This document shows, piece after piece, positions 42,201 through 52,500 of a stretch of 64,000 bases of DNA. The stretch comes from Fibrobacter succinogenes (GTDB lineage Bacteria > Fibrobacterota > Fibrobacteria > Fibrobacterales > Fibrobacteraceae), in contig CADAWC010000019.1 of assembly GCA_902791475.1 (NCBI GenBank), positions 1 through 64,000 on the forward strand, in the 5' to 3' direction. A program made the translations under genes and the position numbers. Every line of letters begins with the position of its first letter. Position 1 is the stretch's first letter. The notes beneath the pieces were generated by a model. That model was not told the DNA's origin. It was given only the letters and a program-made list of their open reading frames with translations, and did no database searches.

Positions 42201-42782
42201 GGCATACAAGTCATGGACCGCCACTGCAATTTTTCGGTAAATGCTATCGCCCGTCAACTTTTCAAGGATCGCAGCGCGTTCGTTCTCGTTGCACTTCAGG
42301 AACTTGTTGAACTCACCCTGAGCAAGCATCATCGACTTGGTGAACTGCCCAAAATCAAGCCCAATCACGCGAGTCATCGACACTTCGATTTCACTCTGAT
42401 TCGACGAAGAAACTTCCACGTTCTGCGTTGTTTCGTTCTTAAGCACCCAAGCATACTTTTGGAGCTTATTCGTTCTTACAGAGCGGTGCTGGTTCCAGCA
42501 AGATGAATACACGACGCCCTTGCATTCAAAAGTCACCTTTGCGTAGCAACTCTTGGTCCCGTAAGTCATCACCTCATTGGAATCTCCCTTAATAGCGCCC
42601 AGGCGAGGAGTCTTGCCGTAAAGTCCAAGACAAATGGCATCGAGAATCGACGTCTTTCCGGAGCCCGTCGGACCCGCAATGCAGAACATGCCACTATTCG
42701 CAAAATCCGGCGATTCAAAGTCGATTTCCCATTCACCGGCGAGAGAGTTGATATTGCAAAATTCAATCTTCTTAATCTTCAT
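39231..42782 (-). CDS. sbcC: SbcC/Rad50-type nuclease ATPase subunit
   Basis: An 1183-residue SMC-like ATPase that, with SbcD, cuts DNA hairpins and blocked ends. Walker A is AGPTGSGKTSILDAICLGLY (residues 35-54). Long coiled coils fill about 190-530 and 600-1000. At their tip is the zinc hook, PCPVCGSREHLSC (about residue 567). The signature and Walker B are at the C-terminus: DNISGGEGFLVSLSLALG and DSMFLDEGFGTLD. The length is a little above E. coli SbcC. The start is 12 bases after the sbcD stop, preceded by a GGGGGTGGG stretch, so they form one operon. Confidence 0.95.
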   Translation of the reverse strand: MKIKKIEFCNINSLAGEWEIDFESPDFANSGMFCIAGPTGSGKTSILDAICLGLYGKTPRLGAIKGDSNEVMTYGTKSCYAKVTFECKGVVYSSCWNQHRSVRTNKLQKYAWVLKNETTQNVEVSSSNQSEIEVSMTRVIGLDFGQFTKSMMLAQGEFNKFLKCNENERAAILEKLTGDSIYRKIAVAVHDLYANANRAVEDIENRLGDVTMLSEEELAELNAKIDDAAAQKKTLNENVERLLYICTWFETLHGIESHLDTAKGLLVTAERAKAEFEPKREKLESALRAQEVESSYAEYNSVRGNLEHMKTQLGECQKRLPEAEEKLESAAKDNGEKQAAFEKCKAEYVANESVWQQVSTLDGDIRNARTQVKNADADVVKIASEISTTQTKIKEFGDRISENEGALEKVKKYIEDNEKDDAIDGLLPLLKAIALERDHENATATVESLHFDALKKGLQKFDEASEQQKQELGALRDYLNEHQIDAELVNLLPEMNGCASDAERHHKESVRLQGEISSRQKSLDGVVSEREKALANLTTLQNEKETIIQEDIPVVVAELRHTLKPGEPCPVCGSREHLSCDDSAKVENGAERLNDFAAKLRKINGEMEQVQRKLDGFATQQQNLEELLRESSQKQNDESIAETSSLELLNSKLEPWKNSANFEKATLENAREILQNLQLLKTTYLQKKENADDLQNKVNSAAVERANLVGNLSRTEETLKKAQDKVQEFSQKIEKLLEPWFSNIRMDDLDALLAELEKKNDWWSKAQDKKVKVESDLETFRSNVEQLKENLEQAQSRLDETKRKLDGLRENLATLEKNRNELFGEKSVDDERNKARTLRDTAERVSNEARRLEQQMREVKIALDKSIADLNGHIADAEPKLAELHKQFLDNLASKSFADEQEFLASKLPESERKALLQKQKLVDDSLTTAQTSVKNFNDQLAEHQQKRNFEESEDVAKQNRDSAKSKLNECTVNLATWTEQKKTDALNRQKFSDMQAKLVELKSKRSDWEQMQRWFNGNRLDTGNGDVFVKFIQTITLRNLLKIANGYLRDMFPRYEMVTEPNTLNIQLVDHDNSDAVRPIDNISGGEGFLVSLSLALGISTLASRNVRIDSMFLDEGFGTLDTKMLQETVVVLQKMQQEKGKLLGVITHVDVVKSELRTHIDVTPCGGRSVLSGAGVVSPRI

Positions 42783-42794
42783 TATCCCACCCCC

Positions 42795-44111
42795 TTAAAC
42801 GTTTTCATGAGCCTTACAAACGGCTTCGTTAAACATGCCGATAAACTTGTCGTACAGTTTCTTTACGACTTCGGAATCTTCTTTTTCTTCCGCATTCGAG
42901 GCAATAAGCATCCTAAAATAGTCTTCCTGGGTATATTGCTTTGTGGACTCTACATTGTCATCAAAACGGTGCGCTCCGTGCAAGACATCGCGCGAAATGC
43001 GGTGGCGCTTGACCACAAAATGCTTGCCCACTTCTTCGGCTTCGAGCGCATCATTCAGACTTACAAAATCGCCCGTTGTCAAAAGCAAATCGACATACGT
43101 TTCCACCGGATTTTGGAGCAATTCCTTTTCAAGATTTCGCAAGCAATGTCTGAGCGTATCAAGATCGCCCTTGAACTGTTCAAAGCGCATCGCCTTCGGG
43201 ACTTCCGCCTTTTCAACAACAGGCGCCTCATTCGGCTTCACATCGACCGTAAGCACAACGCGCTTGCAATTCGATTCATCAAAGCCCATCACGAACGGCG
43301 AGCCCGAATAGCGCACCTTCGGATTCTTGGCAACCATCGAAGCATAATGAATATGCCCTAGCGCCACATAATCGAGTTCACTCGGGAACGTCGAAATATC
43401 CACATTGCCAAGCGTCCCGATGACTTCACGGACACCATCTTCTACAGAATTTTCAGGAATTGCAGCATTGCCATCTGCGCTAGATTCTCGCTCATCGCCG
43501 TTACGGCCCGAAAGGTTCGAAGCGTACAGATGCCCGGTCGCAATAACCGGGATATTTCTATCCCCGCGCAATTCTACGGCATAGCGGTACACATCAGCAT
43601 AAAGGCGTTTCAGTAAATCTTCGTCAGACACAACATCCGCACCTTCGCCTGATTCGCGCACATCAGTCTTATAGAATTGTTCAAGCTCCAAATTGCGTAT
43701 GAACGGCACGGCGCAGCAAATGCCAATCACGTTTTCACTACCATCCTTGAGCTCGACCACCAAATCTTCAACTTTGCGGTCATTGATTGAACCCACGACC
43801 TTGATGTTCAACGCTTCGAGAACACCCCCCGGTGCATCGAGAAGCGATCCGGAATCATGGTTACCGCCAACAACAACGACATTGGTGCAGTTCGTTTTCA
43901 GGAGCGATGCCAAGAATTTGTAATACTGCGTTTTCGCCACATTCGAAGGATTCACGACATCAAAAATGTCGCCTGCAATGATAAGCGCCTGGGCACCGAC
44001 GCGTTCAATTTCACTTTTCAGCCATTTCAGGAACGCAGCCGTTTCATCCGTGCGGTCAATGTCATGCATCATATTGCCAAGATGCCAGTCTGCGGTATGG
44101 ATAAATTTCAT
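42795..44111 (-). CDS. sbcD: SbcD/Mre11-type exonuclease subunit
   Basis: A 438-residue metallophosphoesterase nuclease that partners SbcC. The metal-binding motifs are all present: HTADWHLGNMM (residues 5-15), IAGDIFDVVN, VVGGNHDSGSL (about 80), TGHLYASN and ALGHIHYAS. The C-terminal capping region extends to about residue 420 and is rather longer than in E. coli. A Ser/Asn-rich insert (NGDERESSADGNAAIPEN) sits between the TGHLY and LGHIH motifs. It is the first gene of the sbcDC operon; no clear LexA or other operator was seen in the bases before it. Confidence 0.94.
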   Translation of the reverse strand: MKFIHTADWHLGNMMHDIDRTDETAAFLKWLKSEIERVGAQALIIAGDIFDVVNPSNVAKTQYYKFLASLLKTNCTNVVVVGGNHDSGSLLDAPGGVLEALNIKVVGSINDRKVEDLVVELKDGSENVIGICCAVPFIRNLELEQFYKTDVRESGEGADVVSDEDLLKRLYADVYRYAVELRGDRNIPVIATGHLYASNLSGRNGDERESSADGNAAIPENSVEDGVREVIGTLGNVDISTFPSELDYVALGHIHYASMVAKNPKVRYSGSPFVMGFDESNCKRVVLTVDVKPNEAPVVEKAEVPKAMRFEQFKGDLDTLRHCLRNLEKELLQNPVETYVDLLLTTGDFVSLNDALEAEEVGKHFVVKRHRISRDVLHGAHRFDDNVESTKQYTQEDYFRMLIASNAEEKEDSEVVKKLYDKFIGMFNEAVCKAHENV

Positions 44112-44226
44112 CTTCTAAAAACCTCTAATTCTTTATCGTTTCAAATATAAAAAATGTAAATGTCTATTTATGACAAATCTAGAGCTTTCAGCTTGAAGGC
44201 ATTTTATAATGCTGAAATGAAAGTTA

Positions 44227-44255
44227 TGCGGGCGGGTCCCCAGCTCGGAGTTGCA
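44227..44255. repeat. 29-bp direct repeat, left copy
   Basis: ATGCGGGCGGGTCCCCAGCT continuing to TTGC; it recurs at 44720-44748 with one change (T to G). The two copies flank the orphan gene at 44287-44679. Confidence 0.88.
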
Positions 44256-44286
44256 GCGAAGTTCTAGGTTTTACTATAATTCGATC

Positions 44287-44679
44287 ATGGATTACGAATA
44301 TAGTGTTATTGGGTCGGTTTATTGTAACGCGGAGGCGCTTGCATCGGTGCCGGATACCCCTGTTGAATATACGTACAAGGGCTATAAGTTTATGCTCCGC
44401 AAGTTTAGCGAACAGATAAGCGTCAGCCTGCGCGGCACTACCGACAGTGATTCAAAAGGCGAATCCATCAGCATTCAAGAAATCTGCAAGAACATCCCGG
44501 AATCCATCGTCACCGAAGTCTGCAAACAGCTTTCCGAAAAGTTCGCCTGCACCGTTTCCATGCGCAAGGGATACGAAGTCTACGGCAACGCAAACGTCTT
44601 TAATGGCGGCTCCGACTACGAAGTTATCGAAGAAAAATGGTTTAAAGTCCAGTTCGAAAAAGGAATTGAAAAAAGATAA
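44287..44679 (+). CDS. Orphan protein of unknown function between direct repeats
   Basis: A 130-residue soluble protein starting MDYEYSVIGSVYCNAEALAS. It has no signal peptide or membrane segment. KFMLRKFSEQISVSLRG and EEKWFKVQFEKGIEKR suggest alternating beta strands. A central helix holds SIQEICKNIPESIVTEVCKQ. I recognise no family. There is no Shine-Dalgarno sequence before the ATG at 44287; an upstream in-frame TTG is less likely. Codon use resembles the neighbouring genes. Two copies of a 29-bp repeat flank the gene at 30 and 40 bases, which may be chance placement of a dispersed repeat or the edges of a small insertion. Confidence 0.6.
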   Translation: MDYEYSVIGSVYCNAEALASVPDTPVEYTYKGYKFMLRKFSEQISVSLRGTTDSDSKGESISIQEICKNIPESIVTEVCKQLSEKFACTVSMRKGYEVYGNANVFNGGSDYEVIEEKWFKVQFEKGIEKR

Positions 44680-44719
44680 CACATCTTTTTAAATCTTTTT
44701 CGAATCTAAATAGTACATC

Positions 44720-44748
44720 ATGCGGGCGGGGCCCCAGCTCGGAGTTGC
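44720..44748. repeat. 29-bp direct repeat, right copy
   Basis: Matches 44227-44255 at 28 of 29 bases. It continues into a GC-rich tail (CGCACGGGCCCCTCCCTGCA and on to about 44805) that is absent from the left copy, so the full element is probably longer here. Confidence 0.88.
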
Positions 44749-44894
44749 GAAGGCCGCACGGGCCCCTCCCTGCACCCTCCCCATCCTTGGCCGACGCTTT
44801 ATTCTCACGACGAATTACAAAGCTTCCGCTTTTTCATTTTTCTCGCAATTAACAAAATTGCAAATCAATATTTTTTAGAACAGTGATAAAAAAA

Positions 44895-47800
44895 TCACTT
44901 AAAGAACTTGGCGAGGGTGGCGCAGAGGACGTTTACATCCACGGGTTTTGCCACATGGTCGTTCATGCCCGATTCTAAGGCAGCGCGCTTGTCTTCTTCA
45001 AATGCGTTTGCGGTCATCGCAATAATCGGCACATTCGCGACTTCCCTGTTTTCTAGGTTACGAATCCGGCGAGCCGCCTCATAACCGTCAATACCCGGCA
45101 TCTGGATATCCATCAAAATCGCATCGTACTTGACAGACGAATACTTGAGCTTTTCAACAGCCAAGTCGCCACGTTCCATCGCAGTCACTTCTATACCGCG
45201 GTCTTCCAGAATTTCCGTTGCAATTTCACGGTTCAATTCGTTATCTTCAACAAGCATGACCTTGCGACCCGTAAAGTCATACGTTTGGGGCTGATTCGAA
45301 AGCATCTTCAACGCAGAATCAGATTCCAGCGAAATTTCCGAAGAATTCCCACAGAACTTTTCGAGCATTCGCCTTAAATCCGAGGGGAACAAGGGCTTTG
45401 CAAAGAACGAGGTCACGCCCGCTTCAAGCGCTTCTTTTTCAATGTCGAGCCAGTCATAAGAGGTAAGCACCACAATCGGCGTTTTCGGCCCAAGCACCTT
45501 GCGGATCTTGCGCGAAATCTGAATGCCCCTCATCTCCTGCACATTCCAGTCAATCAGAATCAGTCGATATTCATCTTTTGCCACGCGCGATTTTTCAATG
45601 CAATCAAGAGCGCTAGCATCAGAGGAACAAATATCATAGCGCAAGCCTTCGCCTTTCAAAGACGCGTCAACGGTTCTGCAAATATTCGGGCGGTCATTGA
45701 CAACGAGGCAATGCAAACCCTTGAACTTTCCTGTTCCAAGAGACTCTTCAGATTCTTCGCAAAGCTTAAACTTGAACGTCATCAAGACTTCGGTGCCGAC
45801 ATTTTCTTCACTCGACACTTCAATCGTCCCGCCCATCATGTCAATGATATTCTTCGTGATGGACATGCCAAGACCTGTGCCCTGAATGCCGCTCACCGTC
45901 GAAGAATTCACGCGGGTAAACGGATCGAAAATCTGCTTCAGGAATGCTTCGCTCATGCCGATGCCGTTATCTTTCACCAGGAACTCATAAACGCCATAGC
46001 CCGATTCAGCAGGCAATTCCTTGACATTCATCGTAATGAGTCCATTTTTCGGCGTGTACTTGATGGCATTGGAAACAACGTTTAAAAGCACCTGGTTCAA
46101 GCGCAACTTGTCACAGAAAATCATTTCATTGTGAACGTTTTCAAGTTCCACAAAGAACTGCTGTTTGCGATTGCGGACATCCGAAAGCACAATTCCCTTA
46201 AGCGTGTGGATAATATCCGAAAGGCGTTCCGGACGGGCGGTTATGTTCATCTTGCCCGATTCAATGCGACTCATATCGAGCACATCGTTAATAAGAGCAA
46301 GCAAGTGTTCCGAAGACTGCCCGATTTTCGAGAGGTAATCGGCAACCTGTTCCTTGTTGTCGATATGTTCTGCAGCAAGACCCGTAAATCCGATAATAGC
46401 GTTCATCGGCGTACGGATATCGTGGCTCATGTTGTTGAGGAATGTCGTCTTTGCACGGCTTGCAGAATTTGCCATCTGTAGCGCCCGTTCCAAAGCTTCC
46501 TGGTCTTTCTTCTGCTTGCGAGTTTCTTCGTCAACGCTATGGAAACCCGCCACAATCTGCACTGGGTTCGTTGCAGTCAGCACAAACTTGATTTGCCAAT
46601 ATTCAACGTGTCCAAATACATTCGCCTTGAAGTTCACGTAATAGGCGTTCTTGTTCTTGAGGTTTTCAAGAATAATTTCCCGACGGGTCATAACAAAGAA
46701 TGTTTCGCGTTCTTCTTCGCAAACAAACTTATCCTTAATGACATCGAGTCGTTCGCCAAAACCGTGAAGAGCCTGCCAATTCGGGATGATTCGCGTAAAC
46801 ACATCCGTGCAGCGGTACACGTTTTCATGCATGGAAACGGTATCGATATAGCACACCAAGTCAAAGTCTTCGGCAAGGCCTTGAATCACCGCCTGCTGCT
46901 GGATTTCCTTGCGAAGCACATCATCCTTGTCGGCAAAGCCAAGCGCCGCAAATTTCGGATGGTCCGAATCGCCCACTTTCACGAACTTCATCTCGCAATA
47001 GCGATTGAGGAAGTTCACGTACATCGTGTTAAAGCTTTTCTGGGTGGCAAGCTGCTCGCGGATATTCTTGATAGACCCCGCCTGGAGCATGCGATTCTTA
47101 TAGATGCCGCTCACAAACTTGTCGACATAGACAGAGTACGCTGCCGAATACTTGACGTTACGCTTGAACGTTTCACCAAACGAATTGGCAGTTGCCTTGT
47201 TCATGGAATAAGGCGTAATCTCTTCGGTTTCGAGATTGATGTAGTACACCGACGTGTATTCAGACGATAGCGCTTCGATAATGGAAATATTGCGTTCGAG
47301 TTCTACTTTCTGTTCTGCAATTTTCTTGTTCAGCTGAATCCTTTCGGCACGTTTCTTGTCCACTGCGGCAAACGTCATAATCACAAGAGTCGCAACGCCA
47401 TTGCGGCGTTCCACGACCTGCATCACAAAGCTTATCCACGGGTTCTTGAAAATCGAAGCCTTAAAGAGCAATTCACGACGGTCATCGTAAGCAAGGAGAC
47501 GCTGGATATACTGCGGGCTTGCAAGGCGCATCCATTCTTCCTTGTATTCGCTATCGACAATCTGCACCATTCGGCTAGCGCGATAAGAACATGTATTGCG
47601 CTCTTGATCGTTGCCAAAATCAACATTTTTCGAGGGCAAAATTTCACGGGCCGTATCGTTCGACAAGTCGCAAAGGAGAATCGCCTCGTACTCCGCCATA
47701 ATCTTTTCGTGAACAAAGCGGGTACTCACTTCGTTGTCGCGGTTCGCAAACGCGACAACCATTGCCGTGGGCTCCTCGTTTTCGGCATTGACCTTCACGA

Positions 47801-49406
47801 ACTTCATTTCGCTATAGCGGATTTGCCCTGCAACATTAGAACGGAATAACGTCACATAGGTCTTATTGTTCTTAAGGTAGGCCTTGATGTTGTTGAGTTC
47901 ACCAGCCTCAAACATTTTTGGCTTATCGGCGTCATAAACAAAGTCTTTTACAAAGCTCAGGTACACTTCATTGTAGAGCGCACCCTTTTTTATCATCGTC
48001 TCATAATAACGCTGCGACAACTCGTTCATGGAATATGGAATCACCTCTTTGGTCATGAGGTTCACATACATCACCGAAGAATATTCCGACGCAAGCACGT
48101 CGATAATCGAAAGGTTGATTTCCAGTTCCTTTTTCTGCTGCACGAGCTTTTCGTTTAGGCTGAGCCTTTCGGACTGGTCCCTATCCACAACCGTGGCCGT
48201 CATGACAAGCGTTACCGGAACACCGTCAATCCTATCCAGGACACGAAACACGTTGCGACACCAAAAATACGAGCCGTCACCCGTCAAATGCTTAAAAACA
48301 ATTTCCCGGCTATCTGTAGTCGCAAAAATACGTTTCAAGTTTTCAATACTTCCAAACTCATTCCACTGTTCCCTGAATTCCTCATGAACATATGCAGACG
48401 CGTTCTTGAAGCCGACTTCAAAAGGAATAATATCCTTTTCTTTTACGCCATTGTAATACTTTGACCTGCGAACAACCTGTATGATATTCTCTTCCAAGTT
48501 GATAAGGTCAATGTTTGCAAATTCTTCACTGACTTTTTCGTTGATTTTTTTATTGATGACTTCATCGTTCTTGTTGACAAAGCCCACCAAAAATTCATTA
48601 TCGTCACCGATATCAAAACGCATCACGCGCGCTTCGTACCAGCGGGCATAACCAAGAGCAATATCACGGAACAGGTAGCGGAAACTACGCTCACGAGAAA
48701 GACGGTCAAGGACATTGTTTATGTCAAGGCCTTTCATCATCATCTCCCGATCAGCGGGATGGATGACGTCCATGACAACAAGCCCACCTATTCCATTGAG
48801 CTTGCCCTCGGCCGGAAAAAGACCTTTGAGTTCGTCCTTGCAATACAAAGTCCTGAACGTGCTCTTTGTCGGGTTGAAGACAAAAACGGACTCCACCTTT
48901 TCGCCAAACTTCATGACGATATTTTCGTTGAGGTGGCGCTCAAGTTCGTAACGCTGCTTGGAACGGATATCGCGGTCAACATTGCGCAGTCTTAAAGTAA
49001 AGCCCTTAAGCATGCCGGACTTGCCGCGGTCGGCAAAGAAGTTCATCTGGAAATAGACTTCGGCATCATCCAGTTCACATCTAAACGGAACTATATATTG
49101 AGTGGCTTTTTCAAGATTTTGCGCAATCACTTCGCGACGGGTTCGTTCACGAAAATCATCACGTTCTTCGGAGCAAACGAAATTATCGCAAATGAGTTTT
49201 AAACGCTTACGGAGATTGCGCTCTCCACGGAGAGCGGGTACACGGGCAACCAAGAACTGGCTAGCATGGAAAATATCGACATCATCTTCATCTAGATTTT
49301 TTGCCAAATCGACATAGCAGACACAGTCAAATTCATCAGCGATGGAATCGATGATTGCATTACTTTTTTCAATCCAGGATTGTTGATTTACGTCTTTATT
49401 TATCAT
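44895..49406 (-). CDS. Hybrid sensor histidine kinase with two receiver domains
   Basis: A 1503-residue cytoplasmic signalling protein. The N-terminal 950 residues hold several PAS-like sensory units that resemble one another; four opening strands read FDCVCYVDLAKN, YSSVMYVNLMTK, YTSVYYINLETE and FDLVCYIDTVSM. The kinase core starts with NMSHDIRTPMNAIIGFTGLA (phospho-His near residue 992), then VLLNVVSNAIKYTPKNG (N box), VKDNGIGMS and GTGLGMSITKNIID. Two receivers follow: the first with LILIDWNVQEMRG (Asp near 1282), the second with AILMDIQMPGIDGYEAARRI (Asp near 1432). No transmembrane segment is evident. It stands alone, divergent from recC. Confidence 0.92.
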   Translation of the reverse strand: MINKDVNQQSWIEKSNAIIDSIADEFDCVCYVDLAKNLDEDDVDIFHASQFLVARVPALRGERNLRKRLKLICDNFVCSEERDDFRERTRREVIAQNLEKATQYIVPFRCELDDAEVYFQMNFFADRGKSGMLKGFTLRLRNVDRDIRSKQRYELERHLNENIVMKFGEKVESVFVFNPTKSTFRTLYCKDELKGLFPAEGKLNGIGGLVVMDVIHPADREMMMKGLDINNVLDRLSRERSFRYLFRDIALGYARWYEARVMRFDIGDDNEFLVGFVNKNDEVINKKINEKVSEEFANIDLINLEENIIQVVRRSKYYNGVKEKDIIPFEVGFKNASAYVHEEFREQWNEFGSIENLKRIFATTDSREIVFKHLTGDGSYFWCRNVFRVLDRIDGVPVTLVMTATVVDRDQSERLSLNEKLVQQKKELEINLSIIDVLASEYSSVMYVNLMTKEVIPYSMNELSQRYYETMIKKGALYNEVYLSFVKDFVYDADKPKMFEAGELNNIKAYLKNNKTYVTLFRSNVAGQIRYSEMKFVKVNAENEEPTAMVVAFANRDNEVSTRFVHEKIMAEYEAILLCDLSNDTAREILPSKNVDFGNDQERNTCSYRASRMVQIVDSEYKEEWMRLASPQYIQRLLAYDDRRELLFKASIFKNPWISFVMQVVERRNGVATLVIMTFAAVDKKRAERIQLNKKIAEQKVELERNISIIEALSSEYTSVYYINLETEEITPYSMNKATANSFGETFKRNVKYSAAYSVYVDKFVSGIYKNRMLQAGSIKNIREQLATQKSFNTMYVNFLNRYCEMKFVKVGDSDHPKFAALGFADKDDVLRKEIQQQAVIQGLAEDFDLVCYIDTVSMHENVYRCTDVFTRIIPNWQALHGFGERLDVIKDKFVCEEERETFFVMTRREIILENLKNKNAYYVNFKANVFGHVEYWQIKFVLTATNPVQIVAGFHSVDEETRKQKKDQEALERALQMANSASRAKTTFLNNMSHDIRTPMNAIIGFTGLAAEHIDNKEQVADYLSKIGQSSEHLLALINDVLDMSRIESGKMNITARPERLSDIIHTLKGIVLSDVRNRKQQFFVELENVHNEMIFCDKLRLNQVLLNVVSNAIKYTPKNGLITMNVKELPAESGYGVYEFLVKDNGIGMSEAFLKQIFDPFTRVNSSTVSGIQGTGLGMSITKNIIDMMGGTIEVSSEENVGTEVLMTFKFKLCEESEESLGTGKFKGLHCLVVNDRPNICRTVDASLKGEGLRYDICSSDASALDCIEKSRVAKDEYRLILIDWNVQEMRGIQISRKIRKVLGPKTPIVVLTSYDWLDIEKEALEAGVTSFFAKPLFPSDLRRMLEKFCGNSSEISLESDSALKMLSNQPQTYDFTGRKVMLVEDNELNREIATEILEDRGIEVTAMERGDLAVEKLKYSSVKYDAILMDIQMPGIDGYEAARRIRNLENREVANVPIIAMTANAFEEDKRAALESGMNDHVAKPVDVNVLCATLAKFFK

Positions 49407-49575
49407 TCATGTTCCGTCCCTATTAAATATATGAAAAATCCCCAAAATTCAAATGTTTTCCCCAAAAACATGAGATTCTCGTCACAGGCAAAAAAGCCAC
49501 AAAAAATGGAAAAAAAACTCAATTTCCCTGTTGTTAACGCCTAAAATTGACAGAAATAAAAAATATATTGTTGCC

Positions 49576-52500
49576 ATGCAACACTTACACTTAAAATTTG
49601 CGCTTAATCTCGAAAATCTCGCCGACGAAATGATCGATGCCGTGTCCAAAGCCTGGACAAACCCTTTTGAAGCCCCCGCGGTCATCTTCCCCGATCCGAA
49701 ACTGGAACAATGGTTCCGCCTGAAATGGGTGCAGAAAAAGAAATCACTCATCGGGTTCAAATCCATGATGATCGACCGTTTCCTCATGGAAATCCTCATC
49801 GGTGACGACAAGCAAAAGCAGAAGCTACATGCAGACATGTTGCGAAACGTGATTCTCGCGTACCTCGTCAAGGAGACAAACGGCACGCCGAACTACATGC
49901 ACATGGACGACGAAATCAAGCGCTATTTGGTGGTAGATGGGAAGCTCGATGAAACACACCTATTCGATTTCGCAAGCAAGATGGCATCGCTATTCTTGGA
50001 ATACGAAACAAGCAGACCCAAGGATTTCATTCGCGGCACTGACGGAAAGTCTGCGCCGGGCATTCTCGACAAGTGGAATCAAGAGCATTTGGATGACTTT
50101 TTTGGAATCTCAAACCACGACATCGCAAAACGTGAAGCCTGGCAGCGCGAACTGTATTCCGCCATTTTCCACGAACATGACAAGAAACCTTCGTTACTGA
50201 CCGAAGTTTTCGAAAACGAAGCGAAGCGCAAGGGAATCGAACGCACAGAATACATGACGATTCCGTACCTCTACATTGCATGCCACGACAAAAATGGCAA
50301 TGTCCAATTTCACACGGAACACATGGGCAACACGCCGCTATTTATTTTTGGCCTTGGCGGCATGGGCCAGTTCTACCGCGTGATTTTGCAGAAGTACGCC
50401 GAAACGCACGACGTTTACGCCTACATCCAGAACCCCTGTATGGAATTCTGGGAAGACGCCTCCACGATTCAAAAGCAGAGCGCCACCGTCCACAGGAAAT
50501 GGCAATCCAGCAACGGTCAATGGAGCGACAACGGAGCAAACCTCGACAGTGTTCGCGAAAAGATGTCCCTGGACTATTCCAACGCCGGCGACAACACTGA
50601 TATTGACGACATTTCCGAATACAAAAACGAAGAAGCGGAATCCGAAAACACACTGCTCTGCAACTGGGGCCGTTCCGGTCGTGACAACATCAAGCTCTGG
50701 TGCCAAGCCGCCGATTACGATTTTGATTTCAGCATAAGCGGCCGTGATGACAAATCCAACAACGAAATAAATGAAGCCAGTGAACTTCCGCAGGACACGC
50801 TTCTGCACAAGGTGCAGTATGCGATCGCGAACCGTCAAAACACGCTGCCGAACTTTACCGCAAGCGACTACAAAGCGCGCGACTTTAGCCTTGACATCAC
50901 CGCGGCCCCGACCAAGATTCGTGAAATCGAAGCGTTGCACACGAATATCAGTAAGCTCATGCAAAAGGGTGCACGAGTGAACGACATTCTCGTGGTATCG
51001 CCCGCATTGGACGATTACCGCACCGCCATCAAGACGATTTTCGACCAGACTCCCGAAAAGAAAACGTACGCCGGAGAAAACGTAAAAGACGGATTCCTGC
51101 ACATTCCATTCGCCATCGTCGACTCCCCCGCCAGAAGCTCTCTGACCGAAAACGTTTTGGAAAACCTGTTTATGATTCTCGAGCAGGGCACCATCACACG
51201 ACCGACGTTCTTTGAATTGTTGCGCAACCCTGTCGTACAGCTGACGCGCCACATTACCGATGACGACGTCAGCAACTGGGAAAGTTGGATTGAAGCGACA
51301 AACGTCTACCGCGATCGCGAACAGAAAAAAGAAGACTGGTTGAGCGGCGTGCGCCGACTGCTCCTCGCCAAGATGACAAAGAATCCTGTCGAATTTTCTG
51401 ATGGTGAATTTCTGCCATACGCCGACATGGCGACAAGCAACAACAATTCCCTTTGCAAGTTTGTCGAATGCATCGACTCCCTCAAAAAATGGATGGAATT
51501 TGCAGGCTGCAAACAGAACGAAAATCACGAAACTGTTTGTGAAAACCGCGTTGAAAACCTCGACAAGCTTTGCGATTTCATCAACGAATGGCTCTCGATG
51601 ACAAGTTCTCCTGACGGATTTGCCAGCGAAAGAATCATCGTCAATAACGTTACGCAGGGCATCGAAGGTCTCCGCAACCAGATGGACGCCGGGCTACAAA
51701 GCATTTCGTGGAAAGTGGTCAAGCAGACGCTCCTTAACGCAGCGCAATCATCCGCCTACAGCTGCGGTTCGCTGTTCGTCAATGGCATCACGTTCATGAA
51801 CTTCATCCCGAACCGAATCATCCCTGTAAAGCACCTGTTCTTTATCGGTGGCGATTCCATGAACTTCCCAGGCGCAAAACAGCAGAACACGCTCGACCTC
51901 CGCAAGTCTTGCCGCCCGTGGCCGGGTGACGACTCGCCTATCGCCAAGCGCCGCTATGCCTTCCTCTGCCAGCTCATGAGTACAAGCGAAAGTTTCCACA
52001 TCAGCTACGTAAATCAGGATATCCGCAAAGACGCAGAACTTTACCCGACCTCAATCGTAAACGACATTCGAAAGTTCTTGGTCAATGCTATTAATTGCGA
52101 TAAGAATTGCGCGCCCGCTGAAAAAATCGGGCTTTCAGAAGCCTGGCCCGAAAACAAAATCTCGCTCGATGAAACACGCGATTTTGGTGACTTGTTCACG
52201 CAAAAGAGCCTCCGCAACAAGCGCGCATTCCTCAACATGATGCAAGACGGGTACGCCCATGCGAATCCAGAAGCAGACGCAATCAAATCCGCAAGCAGCA
52301 ACATTAAGGCAAAGCTCCCTGAACGAGTTTCAATTTACAAGCTGAGCGATTTCCTGAAAGATCCGTTCCAGTTCCGCATCAGCCAGATGCTCGCTGACTC
52401 CGATTCAGAAGACCCCGAAAAGGAAATGTTCGAACCCATCCAACTGGATGCATTGAAAAAGAGTACACTACTTAAAATGACGCTCGCCGCAGAACTTTCA

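Noticed and set aside
41265..42506. A 413-codon plus-strand open frame across sbcC
   Set aside because: Antisense to the coiled-coil coding part of sbcC; long mirror frames are expected from Glu/Lys-rich coiled-coil codons. The product is an unlikely Phe/Arg-rich sequence.
50338..51528. A 396-codon minus-strand open frame across recC
   Set aside because: Fully contained in recC, with no ribosome site and a Val/Phe/Cys-rich product typical of antisense frames.
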